Shown here in pieces: positions 43,764-50,757 of a stretch of DNA of 64,000 nucleotides (position 1 is its first letter; each line of letters opens with the position of its first letter). The translations under genes and the position numbers were made by a program. Source of the DNA: Lactobacillus mulieris. Its GTDB lineage: Bacteria; Bacillota; Bacilli; Lactobacillales; Lactobacillaceae. The notes below the pieces were generated by a model. It saw only the letters and a program-made list of their open reading frames with translations. It made no database searches and was not told the origin of the DNA. The stretch covers positions 1 to 64,000 of the forward strand of contig NZ_SDGL01000005.1 of assembly GCF_007095465.1 (NCBI RefSeq), read 5' to 3'.

Positions 43764-44588
43764 ATGGAAAAAAGCAAAATTGTTAACATTATAATCATTT
43801 CCGACAGTGTTGGTGATACTGCCTTTAACTTAATGAAAGCTGCTGCAGCACAATATCCTGATGCTGAAGTAAACTACCGTCGTTATCCATTCATCACAAC
43901 AATGGAAAAATTAGAAAAAGTTTTTGATGAACTTGATAGCTGTGAGCATATGTTAATTGGCTATACTCTTGTAAACAGTGATTTACAATTAGCGACTATT
44001 AAGTTTGCCCGTGAACATGGTGCAAAACCAGTCGATATTTTTTCAAGTGTCGTTGATGATATTCATGCAATGACAGGGCTTGAACCTTCAGGTCAAATTG
44101 GAGCTAGTCACCAATTAACCAAAAATTATTTTGATCGTATTTCAGCTATGGAATTTGCTGTCATGTATGATGATGGAAAAGACCCCAAGGGCTTTTTGGA
44201 AGCTGATGTTGTGTTACTTGGTGTTTCAAGAACAAGTAAGACTCCCCTTTCATTATTCTTGGCTAATAAAAATCTAAAAGTAGCCAATCTTCCACTAGTA
44301 CCACAAACCCATATTCCAGATGAAATTTATCAAATTGATCCTAAAAAGATTATCGGTTTAACAAATGATCCGCAAGTTTTAAATGAAATTAGAGTTGCTC
44401 GGCTTAAGAGTTATGGACTTGATCCTGAAACTTCTTATTCAAATATGGACGCAATTAATAAGGAATTAGCTTCCGCACAAGCGCTCTTTACTAAGTTAGG
44501 TTGCTATGTTGTTAATGTTGCCCACCGTTCAATTGAAGAAACTGCAGCATTGATTTTACGTCATTTGGGAATTGAAGATGAAATGTAA
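43764..44588 (+). CDS. ppsR: Pyruvate, phosphate dikinase / PEP synthase regulatory protein (PPDK-RP family)
   Basis: This family phosphorylates a threonine on PPDK or PEP synthase using ADP and removes it using phosphate. The ADP-binding loop GVSRTSKTPLSLFLANK and the N-terminal SDSVGDTAFNLMKAA are clear. 274 residues, normal. GAGGTAAAAAG precedes the ATG. It implies a PPDK- or PpsA-type enzyme elsewhere in the genome; none is in this window. Confidence 0.9.
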   Translation: MEKSKIVNIIIISDSVGDTAFNLMKAAAAQYPDAEVNYRRYPFITTMEKLEKVFDELDSCEHMLIGYTLVNSDLQLATIKFAREHGAKPVDIFSSVVDDIHAMTGLEPSGQIGASHQLTKNYFDRISAMEFAVMYDDGKDPKGFLEADVVLLGVSRTSKTPLSLFLANKNLKVANLPLVPQTHIPDEIYQIDPKKIIGLTNDPQVLNEIRVARLKSYGLDPETSYSNMDAINKELASAQALFTKLGCYVVNVAHRSIEETAALILRHLGIEDEM

Positions 44589-44595
44589 AAATTAA

Positions 44596-44632
44596 AAAAT
44601 CGCATCTCTTTTGAGGTGCGATTTTATTTTAT
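44596..44632. terminator. Bidirectional terminator between ppsR and yitT
   Basis: AAAATCGCATCTC pairs with GAGGTGCGATTTT (one G-U). A- and T-runs on both sides suit both convergent genes. Confidence 0.82.
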
Positions 44633-44638
44633 ATTTAT

Positions 44639-45517
44639 TTAAACTAGTTCTTGTTCCTTAAAACGACCATAAACCTTTGCCACTTCACTTACACTAACAA
44701 AGGCATACGGATCGCAAGCAACAATAATATTATGAATATCATACATGTCATAGCGGTCAATAATGGTAAATAAAATTGTCTTTTCCGTATGACCATAAGC
44801 TCCTTCAACATCATGAATTATCGTAATCCCACGATGCATCTTTTCTTGAATACCATCAATAATTTTTTTAGGATGTTCAGTTACAATCATGACTTGCATC
44901 TTTTGATGCTGGGTATAAACAGTGTCAATTACCCGGCCGTTAATAAAAATGTTCAAAGCTGTATAAAGTGACCGGGTCCAGCCAAAGACAAAACCAGCCG
45001 CAATCACAATTAAAAGATTAATTGCAATATTAATTGATCCAAAACTTTGGCCCGTCTTTTTACGTAAAATGATACCTACAATATCTAACCCACCAGTTGA
45101 AATACCACTTTTCAAAGCTAATCCGGTACCAACACCATTGATTACGCCACCAAAAATAGCACAAATAAGCGGATCTAGCTTCCATTCTGGAGCAGGTAAA
45201 CTATGCATCATAATCGAAGCAAGAAATACTGCAATAATCGTAAAAATAGTGAATTTCTTACCAATCTTAAACCAGCCTAAAATAAATAATGGCACATTTA
45301 AAGCAAAATAAAGCGTCGAAGTGGTCAAAGTGAATGGTAAGTATCTCTCTGATAAGGTATTAATCAGCTGAGCAAATCCTGTTACTCCTGAAGAATACAT
45401 ATGACCAGGTTGCCAGAAAAAATTCAAAGCCACAGCAACAGCAATTGCATATAAAAATGCTGCTGAAATTTTCGATAATAAATTATAACGTCGTGAGAGT
45501 CCTTCTAGTGATTCCAT
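44639..45517 (-). CDS. YitT family membrane protein
   Basis: A 292-residue protein with about five membrane helices (DUF161, GGVINGVGTGLALKSGISTGGLDIVGIIL in parts) and a cytoplasmic C-terminal DUF2179 domain (TEKTILFTIIDRYDMYDIHNIIVACDPYAFVSVSEV). The family is widespread in Firmicutes; the substrate is unknown. AAGAAGG precedes the ATG. It stands alone between two terminator regions. Confidence 0.88.
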   Translation of the reverse strand: MESLEGLSRRYNLLSKISAAFLYAIAVAVALNFFWQPGHMYSSGVTGFAQLINTLSERYLPFTLTTSTLYFALNVPLFILGWFKIGKKFTIFTIIAVFLASIMMHSLPAPEWKLDPLICAIFGGVINGVGTGLALKSGISTGGLDIVGIILRKKTGQSFGSINIAINLLIVIAAGFVFGWTRSLYTALNIFINGRVIDTVYTQHQKMQVMIVTEHPKKIIDGIQEKMHRGITIIHDVEGAYGHTEKTILFTIIDRYDMYDIHNIIVACDPYAFVSVSEVAKVYGRFKEQELV

Positions 45518-45594
45518 AAAAAAACCTTCTTAAATTAGTAACACAACTAGTTTACCAAATTTAGAAAGATTTTGTTTGTTATTTATATATTTTA

Positions 45595-46125
45595 TTAATT
45601 ATTTTTTGACCAGTGTTTTTCGATAAAAGCAGCACGTCCACCGGCTTCTTCCATCATGTACCGAAGTGGATTCTTTTGGTAGAAATATTGATGATAGTCT
45701 TCAGCTGGCCAGAACTTTTGCACCGGTTCAATTGCAACGACAATTTGCTTGTCAAATTTTCCAGAGTCAGCTAGTTCTTGCTTTGACTTTTCAGCTAAGG
45801 ATTTTTCTTCTTCATCACTATAGTAAATTACTGGACGATACGTTTCACCACGATCTTGGAATTGTCCCATTTCATCAGTTGGGTCAACTACTTGCCAATA
45901 ATATGACAAGAGCTTTTCATAAGACATTTTTTCTGGGTCATAAGTGATTTCAACAGCTTCTAAATGCCCTGTTGTATGATTACATACTTCTTCATAGGTT
46001 GGATTTTCTTTATGTCCTCCTGTATAACCAGAAATTACACTTTTAACTCCAGGTAAGGTATCAAATGGTGCTACCATGCACCAAAAACAACCACCAGCAA
46101 AAATCGCCTTTTTATATTCTGTCAT
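45595..46125 (-). CDS. msrA: Peptide methionine (S)-S-oxide reductase MsrA
   Basis: Repairs the S form of methionine sulfoxide in proteins. The active site [13 protein letters not shown] holds the catalytic Cys; [17 protein letters not shown] and the HQYFYQKNP segment are conserved. 176 residues. The start overlaps the msrB stop by one base, so the pair is coupled for repair of both isomers. Confidence 0.96.
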   Translation of the reverse strand: MTEYKKAIFAGGCFWCMVAPFDTLPGVKSVISGYTGGHKENPTYEEVCNHTTGHLEAVEITYDPEKMSYEKLLSYYWQVVDPTDEMGQFQDRGETYRPVIYYSDEEEKSLAEKSKQELADSGKFDKQIVVAIEPVQKFWPAEDYHQYFYQKNPLRYMMEEAGGRAAFIEKHWSKNN

Positions 46126-46565
46126 TATTTTGCTCCTTCAAATAAAGCTAAATACTTTCCGTAACCCTCTTTTTCCAAATCTGCCTTAGGAATGAAACGC
46201 AAAGCAGCTGAATTAATGCAGTAACGCATTCCGCCTTGATCAACTGGACCATCATTAAATACATGGCCTAAGTGAGAATCGGCATCTTTACTTCTTACCT
46301 CAGTTCGCTCCATATTATGGCTACTATCACGTTTATAAACCACTTTTTCGATTGGTTTAGTAAATGCAGGCCAGCCACAACCTGAATTGTACTTATCTAA
46401 ACTAGAAAAAAGTGGCTCACCGCTAACAACATCAACATAGATTCCCTCTTCAAAAAAGTCATCATACTTACCAGAGAATGGGTATTCTGTTGCAGCATGT
46501 TGTGTAACTTCATATTGCTCTTTACTTAGCTTTTTCAATGCAGCTTGTTTTTCACTTAAATCCAT
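46125..46565 (-). CDS. msrB: Peptide methionine (R)-S-oxide reductase MsrB
   Basis: Repairs the R form of methionine sulfoxide. [19 protein letters not shown] and the catalytic Cys in [11 protein letters not shown] are intact. The zinc CxxC pairs found in some MsrB are absent; this is a known variant. 146 residues. AAAGGAAG lies before the ATG, adjacent to a 71-bp repeat. Confidence 0.95.
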   Translation of the reverse strand: MDLSEKQAALKKLSKEQYEVTQHAATEYPFSGKYDDFFEEGIYVDVVSGEPLFSSLDKYNSGCGWPAFTKPIEKVVYKRDSSHNMERTEVRSKDADSHLGHVFNDGPVDQGGMRYCINSAALRFIPKADLEKEGYGKYLALFEGAK

Positions 46566-46581
46566 AAGAACACTTCCTTTT

Positions 46582-46652
46582 AATTAGTAGGATACTCAAA
46601 AATGACAAAAAAGACCAAGATTTTGCTCATCTTAGTCTTTGAAAAAATTATT
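46582..46652. repeat. 71-bp direct repeat, copy 1
   Basis: The stretch matches 48173-48243 at 69 of 71 positions (the only difference is GA against AG at 46604-46605). It contains a terminator for the minus strand (AAGACTAAGA / TCTTGGTCTT, 46609-46640). The two copies bracket 1.5 kb that carries the first MazEF-like module. It points to duplication or recombination of a terminator-containing gene end. Confidence 0.9.
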
Positions 46653-46860
46653 CATTTTTAGAGTAAAATTTCTTTCTAAAAAATCCTATTATATAAACTA
46701 AAATAATAAGAAACTGCAAGCCTACAACAATGACTACTTCTGTCCAGAAAAACCAAATCAAACTTTCCTGAACAGAAGAACCTACTAAAATTGGGCCAAT
46801 ATTCATTGTAATATTCCAGATTGTTCCCAAACCGATAATGTGTTTTTTATAATCACACAT
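46648..46860 (-). CDS. Small membrane protein of unknown function
   Basis: A 70-residue frame with one or two membrane segments (TEVVIVVGLQFLIILVYIIGFF) and a basic end. No ribosome site is visible and no family is recognised. It begins 24 bases after the MazF-like stop, so it may be a third gene of that module or a remnant of a larger membrane protein. It ends inside the 71-bp repeat with its terminator. Confidence 0.35.
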   Translation of the reverse strand: MCDYKKHIIGLGTIWNITMNIGPILVGSSVQESLIWFFWTEVVIVVGLQFLIILVYIIGFFRKKFYSKNE

Positions 46861-46884
46861 AAAACAGCAAAAGTGAGAATTGCA

Positions 46885-47223
46885 TCATATGACCAATCTT
46901 GCTTTTTTTCGTACTTCATCAAAGATATCCATTGGTAACATTTCTACAAATTGCCACTGACGATGGTTAAAATCAAATGCCTTAATCTGTTCCACATAGA
47001 TAGTTCCATCAACTTGAGTCCTTGCATCCAGTTGAACGTGTAATGGATAGTCTTCTCCATTAAATGAATCATGTGATATTGGCACTACCCATGCAAAAGG
47101 TGATGTTTTTGCTAAAATATCGTTACTAATGACCACTGCTGGTCTACGCTTTTGAATTTCAGCTCCAATTGAAGGATCAAAATTAATATAGATAATACTA
47201 CCACTCTGGGGATACTCTACCAT
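46885..47223 (-). CDS. MazF/PemK-type toxin, first module
   Basis: A 112-residue CcdB/MazF-fold endoribonuclease-like protein: GSIIYINFDPSIGAEIQKRRPAVVIS at the start, VVPISHDSF and the C-terminal VEQIKAFD are family signatures. MazF toxins cut mRNA. I start it at the ATG at 47223, with AGAAGGAG in the end of the antitoxin gene; the longer frame has no site. It overlaps the antitoxin by seven bases, as typical for coupled toxin genes. Confidence 0.85.
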   Translation of the reverse strand: MVEYPQSGSIIYINFDPSIGAEIQKRRPAVVISNDILAKTSPFAWVVPISHDSFNGEDYPLHVQLDARTQVDGTIYVEQIKAFDFNHRQWQFVEMLPMDIFDEVRKKARLVI

Positions 47224-47465
47224 AATTCTTCTCCTTCTGGCTTTACATTCTGCCATTCCTTTAAGTCATCAGGCACTTGGTATTCACCATGCCAATCTTT
47301 AAATAGTTCTTCAATCGAAGATGGCACTCTCTTAGCCGGTGTTAATGTAAGAACTCCACCTTTGCCTTTAGTAAATCGGTACTCAGTGCCGGGCTTTACA
47401 TTAAAAGATTTGGGAATTGTTACTACTGTTGCATTACCTTGTATTCTTGCTTTTACAGTATCCAT
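47217..47465 (-). CDS. MazE-like AbrB-type antitoxin, first module
   Basis: An 82-residue protein with an AbrB/SpoVT swapped-hairpin DNA-binding start (VKARIQGNATVVTIPKSFNVKPGTEYRF) and an acidic C-terminal half that should bind the toxin. The ATG at 47465 has AAAGGCGG eight bases upstream; a GTG three codons earlier is too close to it. It is expected to repress its own operon. Confidence 0.8.
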   Translation of the reverse strand: MDTVKARIQGNATVVTIPKSFNVKPGTEYRFTKGKGGVLTLTPAKRVPSSIEELFKDWHGEYQVPDDLKEWQNVKPEGEELW

Positions 47466-47502
47466 AAAATGCACCGCCTTTATTTAACTTAATGATAAAC
47501 AT

Positions 47503-47534
47503 ATAATATCATAAGTAATTACAAAAGTAATCAC
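47503..47534 (-). promoter_or_regulatory. Candidate promoter and operator of the first MazEF module
   Basis: On the minus strand a -10 TATTAT lies at 47508-47503 with a weak TTACTT -35. The spacer and -35 hold AGTAATTAC and AGTAATCAC (plus strand 47514-47522 and 47526-47534), direct repeats twelve bases apart; the first is itself a palindrome (GTAATTAC). This is a plausible antitoxin operator. Confidence 0.4.
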
Positions 47535-47666
47535 ATTTACTTATTTTTCGGTAAAAAATAATAGTGCTCTCAGAAGCCAGAAATAAAAAAGTTAAGATTA
47601 CTTCACCAGTTGGTTGTCTAATATGGTATTCAATTTCAATATTTCTTTTTATCATTTTAATTCTCC

Positions 47667-47699
47667 AAAAAAAGACACTATAATGTCTTTCTAGTGTCT
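47667..47699 (-). terminator. Intrinsic terminator after the 64-codon frame
   Basis: On the minus strand AGACACTA and TAGTGTCT form an eight-base stem followed by seven T. Confidence 0.7.
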
Positions 47700-47707
47700 G
47701 CTATCAT

Positions 47708-47902
47708 CTATCGTTCAAAACCTCTGCTCATAGCTAATTTTTTTGCTCTGAGTTTTGCTTTTGATTCAAACTTCTTTCTCATATTTTCTCTAATGCTTGC
47801 ATTCTGCCATGATTCTCTCAAATTCTGTATTGCAGATGTTTTTAGCTTTAATTGCTTGTCATAAACTTTTTCTTGAGCAATTTCTTTTTTCATTTGCTTC
47901 AA
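47708..47902 (-). CDS. Lys-rich small frame, possibly a gene remnant
   Basis: A 64-codon frame, strongly basic (KQLKLKTSAIQNLRESWQ and RAKKLAMSRGF), that stops just before a terminator. No ribosome site is seen; the longest form begins at a TTG, and an ATG follows at codon 4. It may be the tail of a lost gene. The remaining parts of 47476-48172 hold the MazEF promoter, terminators and AT-rich spacer, with no other gene I can support. Confidence 0.3.
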   Translation of the reverse strand: MKQMKKEIAQEKVYDKQLKLKTSAIQNLRESWQNASIRENMRKKFESKAKLRAKKLAMSRGFER

Positions 47903-47967
47903 TATTAATGTTTAAAAACAGAATATAAGAATGACGAGAAAGTAGTTATAAATAGCACAATTGCTAG

Positions 47968-47993
47968 CAAAAAAAGAGGCCATAGTCCCTCTA
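47968..47993 (-). terminator. Possible intrinsic terminator in a gene-poor stretch
   Basis: On the minus strand AGAGG and CCTCT enclose eight bases and lead into seven T. The stem is short. No gene is visible upstream of it within 100 bases. Confidence 0.45.
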
Positions 47994-48092
47994 CTTACAA
48001 TAAAATTCAACACGACTCAAATTTTAATAGATTGAGCGTACTGCTTATGGTTATTCAAATTACATTAATTTACTAACAAGAATTAGGTTAGA

Positions 48093-48125
48093 AGAAAAAA
48101 ACAAGCAACTTCTTCATTGCTTGAT
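48093..48125 (-). terminator. Intrinsic terminator in a gene-poor stretch
   Basis: On the minus strand CAAGCAA and TTGCTTG arms are followed by seven T. The same seven-base arms appear in the terminator at 49932-49963. Confidence 0.6.
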
Positions 48126-48172
48126 TCTTTAAATCATTCTTCATCAACAGGATTTGACAAAGAGCTCTTTTA

Positions 48173-48243
48173 AATTAGTAGGATACTCAAAAATAGCAAA
48201 AAAGACCAAGATTTTGCTCATCTTAGTCTTTGAAAAAATTATT
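48173..48243. repeat. 71-bp direct repeat, copy 2
   Basis: The partner of 46582-46652. This copy covers the last codons and the terminator of the ABC exporter gene (stem at 48200-48231), so it is probably the original and copy 1 the derived one. Confidence 0.9.
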
Positions 48244-49825
48244 TACTAAACTTAACAATCTTCGTAAACATTGCGCGCTCTTCATCAGTAACCTTATGCG
48301 CAACTTCAATTACAGCAGCTTGGTTTTGCTCTAAAATCGTCTTGTGAATTGCTAAAGATAATTTTGGATCAAGTGAACTTGTAGCCTCATCAGCTAAAAT
48401 GATTGGTCTTTCAGCTAATAAATCTCTCGCAATTTCAATTCTCTGAATTTGTCCGCCTGATAACTTATTACCTTTTTCACCCACTTGATAATTTAAACCT
48501 TTTTCTTCAACCAAGTCTTTTAAGCCAGCTTGATTAATGGCATAGTTTAATTTTTCTGAGCTAACCTTTCTCCCCAACGTAACGTTGTATTCTAAACTAT
48601 CATCAAAAATAAATGGTTTTTGGTTAATATATGAAAAGTACGAATGTAGCTTTTTCCAGTTTCCAGTCTCATCTACTTGATTAATTTCAACTTTACCCGA
48701 ACTTGGGGCAATTCTTCCTAACAGAATACCCAGTAAAGTTGTCTTACCCCAACCACTCGGAGCCATTAACAAAACTTTATCTTTAGGTTTAACGTCAAAA
48801 TTAACATTATCAAACAATTGTTTATTTGGCACTTCATAAGAAAGGTTTGATACTTTTAATGAATTGAAATCTGATATTACTTCATTGACACTGTCATCGA
48901 TCTTAAAGTTAAGTGCATCACTGACTTTACCCCAAATAGAATCAGTTGATTTAATAGCATTATATCTTTGGAAAATATCAACTACAGGATTGATAAAATC
49001 ATTTGAAAGTTGAATTATCATTACCAATGTACCGGCGCCAATTTGATTATTAAACATTAAAATAGCCCCAATCAAAAATGGAATAATAAAGCTGAAAACA
49101 TTAGCAATAGCTAGAATAAGTTCACCCACTGCTCCTTGTGTATAATTAAATTTCTTAAGAGCAACTTCCATATTCGTAGCACTATTGATAATTTTCTTAA
49201 TTAAAACTGGTTGTACATCATAAAGAGCAACAGTTTTCGCGCCATTTAAACCATCGTTTACCTTTTGCGTATAAATAGCATTATTATCTTCCCAGATTTT
49301 TGATTTTTCTTGAATATTCTTAGTAAAGAACTTCTGAATGAAGCCTGGAATTAAGGTGGTAACCATGAAAATTAAAGTCAACAGCCAAGAATTGATTAAA
49401 CCAACAGAAACAGCAATGACAAAAGTTATCCCCTGATAAATAACTAACAATTCATTTTGAATCTTTGCAGTTTCCACTTGCTTCATGTCATTCGTCAGCA
49501 AGCTCATACCATCTTTTTGAGAATCTTTTTGATTGTAAATTAAATATGTCACGATACGCTTCTTCAAACTCAAATTAATATCTTGGACAATATCATTTCG
49601 TAAATACCGGAATCCAAAATTAATAAACATAATAGCAATTAATGTAAGCGAGCCAATAGTGGCCGTTACAACAATCAATTGCACTGATCCTTGATGATTT
49701 TGAGCGGAATTTAACATAATTTTTGTTACGTAAGCTATAACAACATTACCAAGCGAACTAATAATTGCTAACAGCGAATATAGAACTAACTTCCACTTTG
49801 GTGCATATTTCAATGAAGTATTCAT
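48239..49825 (-). CDS. ABC exporter with fused membrane and ATPase domains
   Basis: A 528-residue half-transporter: six membrane segments (about 12-290) then an ATPase domain. Walker A is APSGWGKTT (Ala replaces the first Gly), signature LSGGQIQRIEIARDLL, Walker B IILADEATSSLD, H-loop EVAHKV. It belongs to the lipid/peptide/drug exporter group and should work as a homodimer. Substrate unknown; the setting next to toxin-antitoxin genes suggests an accessory role such as peptide export or immunity (inference). GGGGGG before the ATG is a strong ribosome site. Confidence 0.88.
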   Translation of the reverse strand: MNTSLKYAPKWKLVLYSLLAIISSLGNVVIAYVTKIMLNSAQNHQGSVQLIVVTATIGSLTLIAIMFINFGFRYLRNDIVQDINLSLKKRIVTYLIYNQKDSQKDGMSLLTNDMKQVETAKIQNELLVIYQGITFVIAVSVGLINSWLLTLIFMVTTLIPGFIQKFFTKNIQEKSKIWEDNNAIYTQKVNDGLNGAKTVALYDVQPVLIKKIINSATNMEVALKKFNYTQGAVGELILAIANVFSFIIPFLIGAILMFNNQIGAGTLVMIIQLSNDFINPVVDIFQRYNAIKSTDSIWGKVSDALNFKIDDSVNEVISDFNSLKVSNLSYEVPNKQLFDNVNFDVKPKDKVLLMAPSGWGKTTLLGILLGRIAPSSGKVEINQVDETGNWKKLHSYFSYINQKPFIFDDSLEYNVTLGRKVSSEKLNYAINQAGLKDLVEEKGLNYQVGEKGNKLSGGQIQRIEIARDLLAERPIILADEATSSLDPKLSLAIHKTILEQNQAAVIEVAHKVTDEERAMFTKIVKFSK

Positions 49826-49931
49826 ACTACCCCCCCTTTTTTATTACATGCATCCCTACTTAAATTTTACTATCTCAAACCATATTCATACAAAGAATGT
49901 ATCTCGCAAATTTAAGTTAATTATTTCAATC

Positions 49932-49963
49932 AAAAAACAAGCAAAATTACTTGCTTGTTTTTC
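49932..49963. terminator. Intrinsic terminator after the second MazEF module
   Basis: AACAAGCAA and TTGCTTGTT arms with a six-base loop and T-runs on both strands. It lies after the toxin gene that ends at 49975. Confidence 0.75.
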
Positions 49964-49974
49964 TATTATTCAAA

Positions 49975-50307
49975 TTACTTTTGTTTTCTTTTAATAAAGT
50001 TGAAGAGTCCTAATTTATCATTATCTGTCAATTTTCCAATTGGTTGTTGCCTAAAAATCCATTTTTGGGGAAGCTTATACAATTTGTGAATATCTACATA
50101 TGATTGTTTCTTTAGACCTGCTTGGTTCCACTCTTCAATTGGGTAATATAAATTTTTAATCTGAATTGATTTATTTTTAAACTGACTAGTTATTTTAAAA
50201 ACCATAACACTATCTTGACTAATTTCAATTACGAGAGCTGGCCGAACTTTGCTTCTATTATTCTCGTCAAATGGGACATTGGCAATATAAATATCCATTG
50301 GTTCCAT
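49975..50307 (-). CDS. MazF/PemK-type toxin, second module
   Basis: A 110-residue protein of the PemK/MazF fold: MDIYIANVPFDENNRSKVRPALVIEI is the typical start, and the SYVDIHKLYKLP segment corresponds to the VDLxKL-like family core. I place the start at the ATG overlapping the antitoxin stop (TGATG); a TTG one codon earlier is possible. It is distinct in sequence from the first module, so the two are not recent copies. Confidence 0.8.
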   Translation of the reverse strand: MEPMDIYIANVPFDENNRSKVRPALVIEISQDSVMVFKITSQFKNKSIQIKNLYYPIEEWNQAGLKKQSYVDIHKLYKLPQKWIFRQQPIGKLTDNDKLGLFNFIKRKQK

Positions 50308-50573
50308 CAACCATTAACCATCCAATCATGGAATTCTGGAGATTTCTTAGGATTATAATGCCCTTCTTTATCAATTTCTACATTTTCAACAGGAATTTGT
50401 TTTACTAGATTAGCCCAATCTAATGCTGTTGGTAATTTTTTTATTGTAATTTCGTCGCCTTCTACCTTAAAAGATAATTCTGTTCCTTTGGTTAAGCCTA
50501 AAGCTTTACGAATTGATGCCGGAATAACAATTTGGCCTTTTTGTGACATTCTTCCTGTCATTACATTATCCAT
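50307..50573 (-). CDS. MazE-like AbrB-type antitoxin, second module
   Basis: An 88-residue protein with the AbrB-type hairpin MSQKGQIVIPASIRKALGLTKGTELSF and an acidic tail. GGAGG lies six bases before the ATG. It overlaps the toxin by one base. Confidence 0.85.
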   Translation of the reverse strand: MDNVMTGRMSQKGQIVIPASIRKALGLTKGTELSFKVEGDEITIKKLPTALDWANLVKQIPVENVEIDKEGHYNPKKSPEFHDWMVNG

Positions 50574-50716
50574 AATTTGCCTCCATTTCTTACATCTTAC
50601 GTCTTACTAATTTTATCACATATTTATTTTGCAAAAAAGAAAAACACTTCGTACTAAAGAAATAAGATTTAGTTAAATTATTGAACTCATTTTAAAACTT
50701 TCCCCCAAAAAATACA

Positions 50717-50754
50717 AAAATAGCCTAGTTCCATTTCGAACTAGACTATTTTCT
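50717..50754 (-). terminator. Intrinsic terminator after aspS
   Basis: On the minus strand AAAATAGTCTAGTTCG and GAACTAGGCTATTTT form the stem, with T-rich sequence after it. Confidence 0.8.
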
Positions 50755-50757
50755 TAA

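Noticed and set aside
47509..47655. A 48-codon frame with GGAG before its ATG
   Set aside because: Its 3' part contains the likely promoter and operator of the MazEF module, and the translation (MIKRNIEIEYHIRQPTGEV...) matches no family I know; a remnant is more likely than a gene.
46582..48243. An insertion sequence or composite transposon between the 71-bp repeats
   Set aside because: The repeats are direct, hold a terminator rather than transposon ends, and no transposase is present between them.
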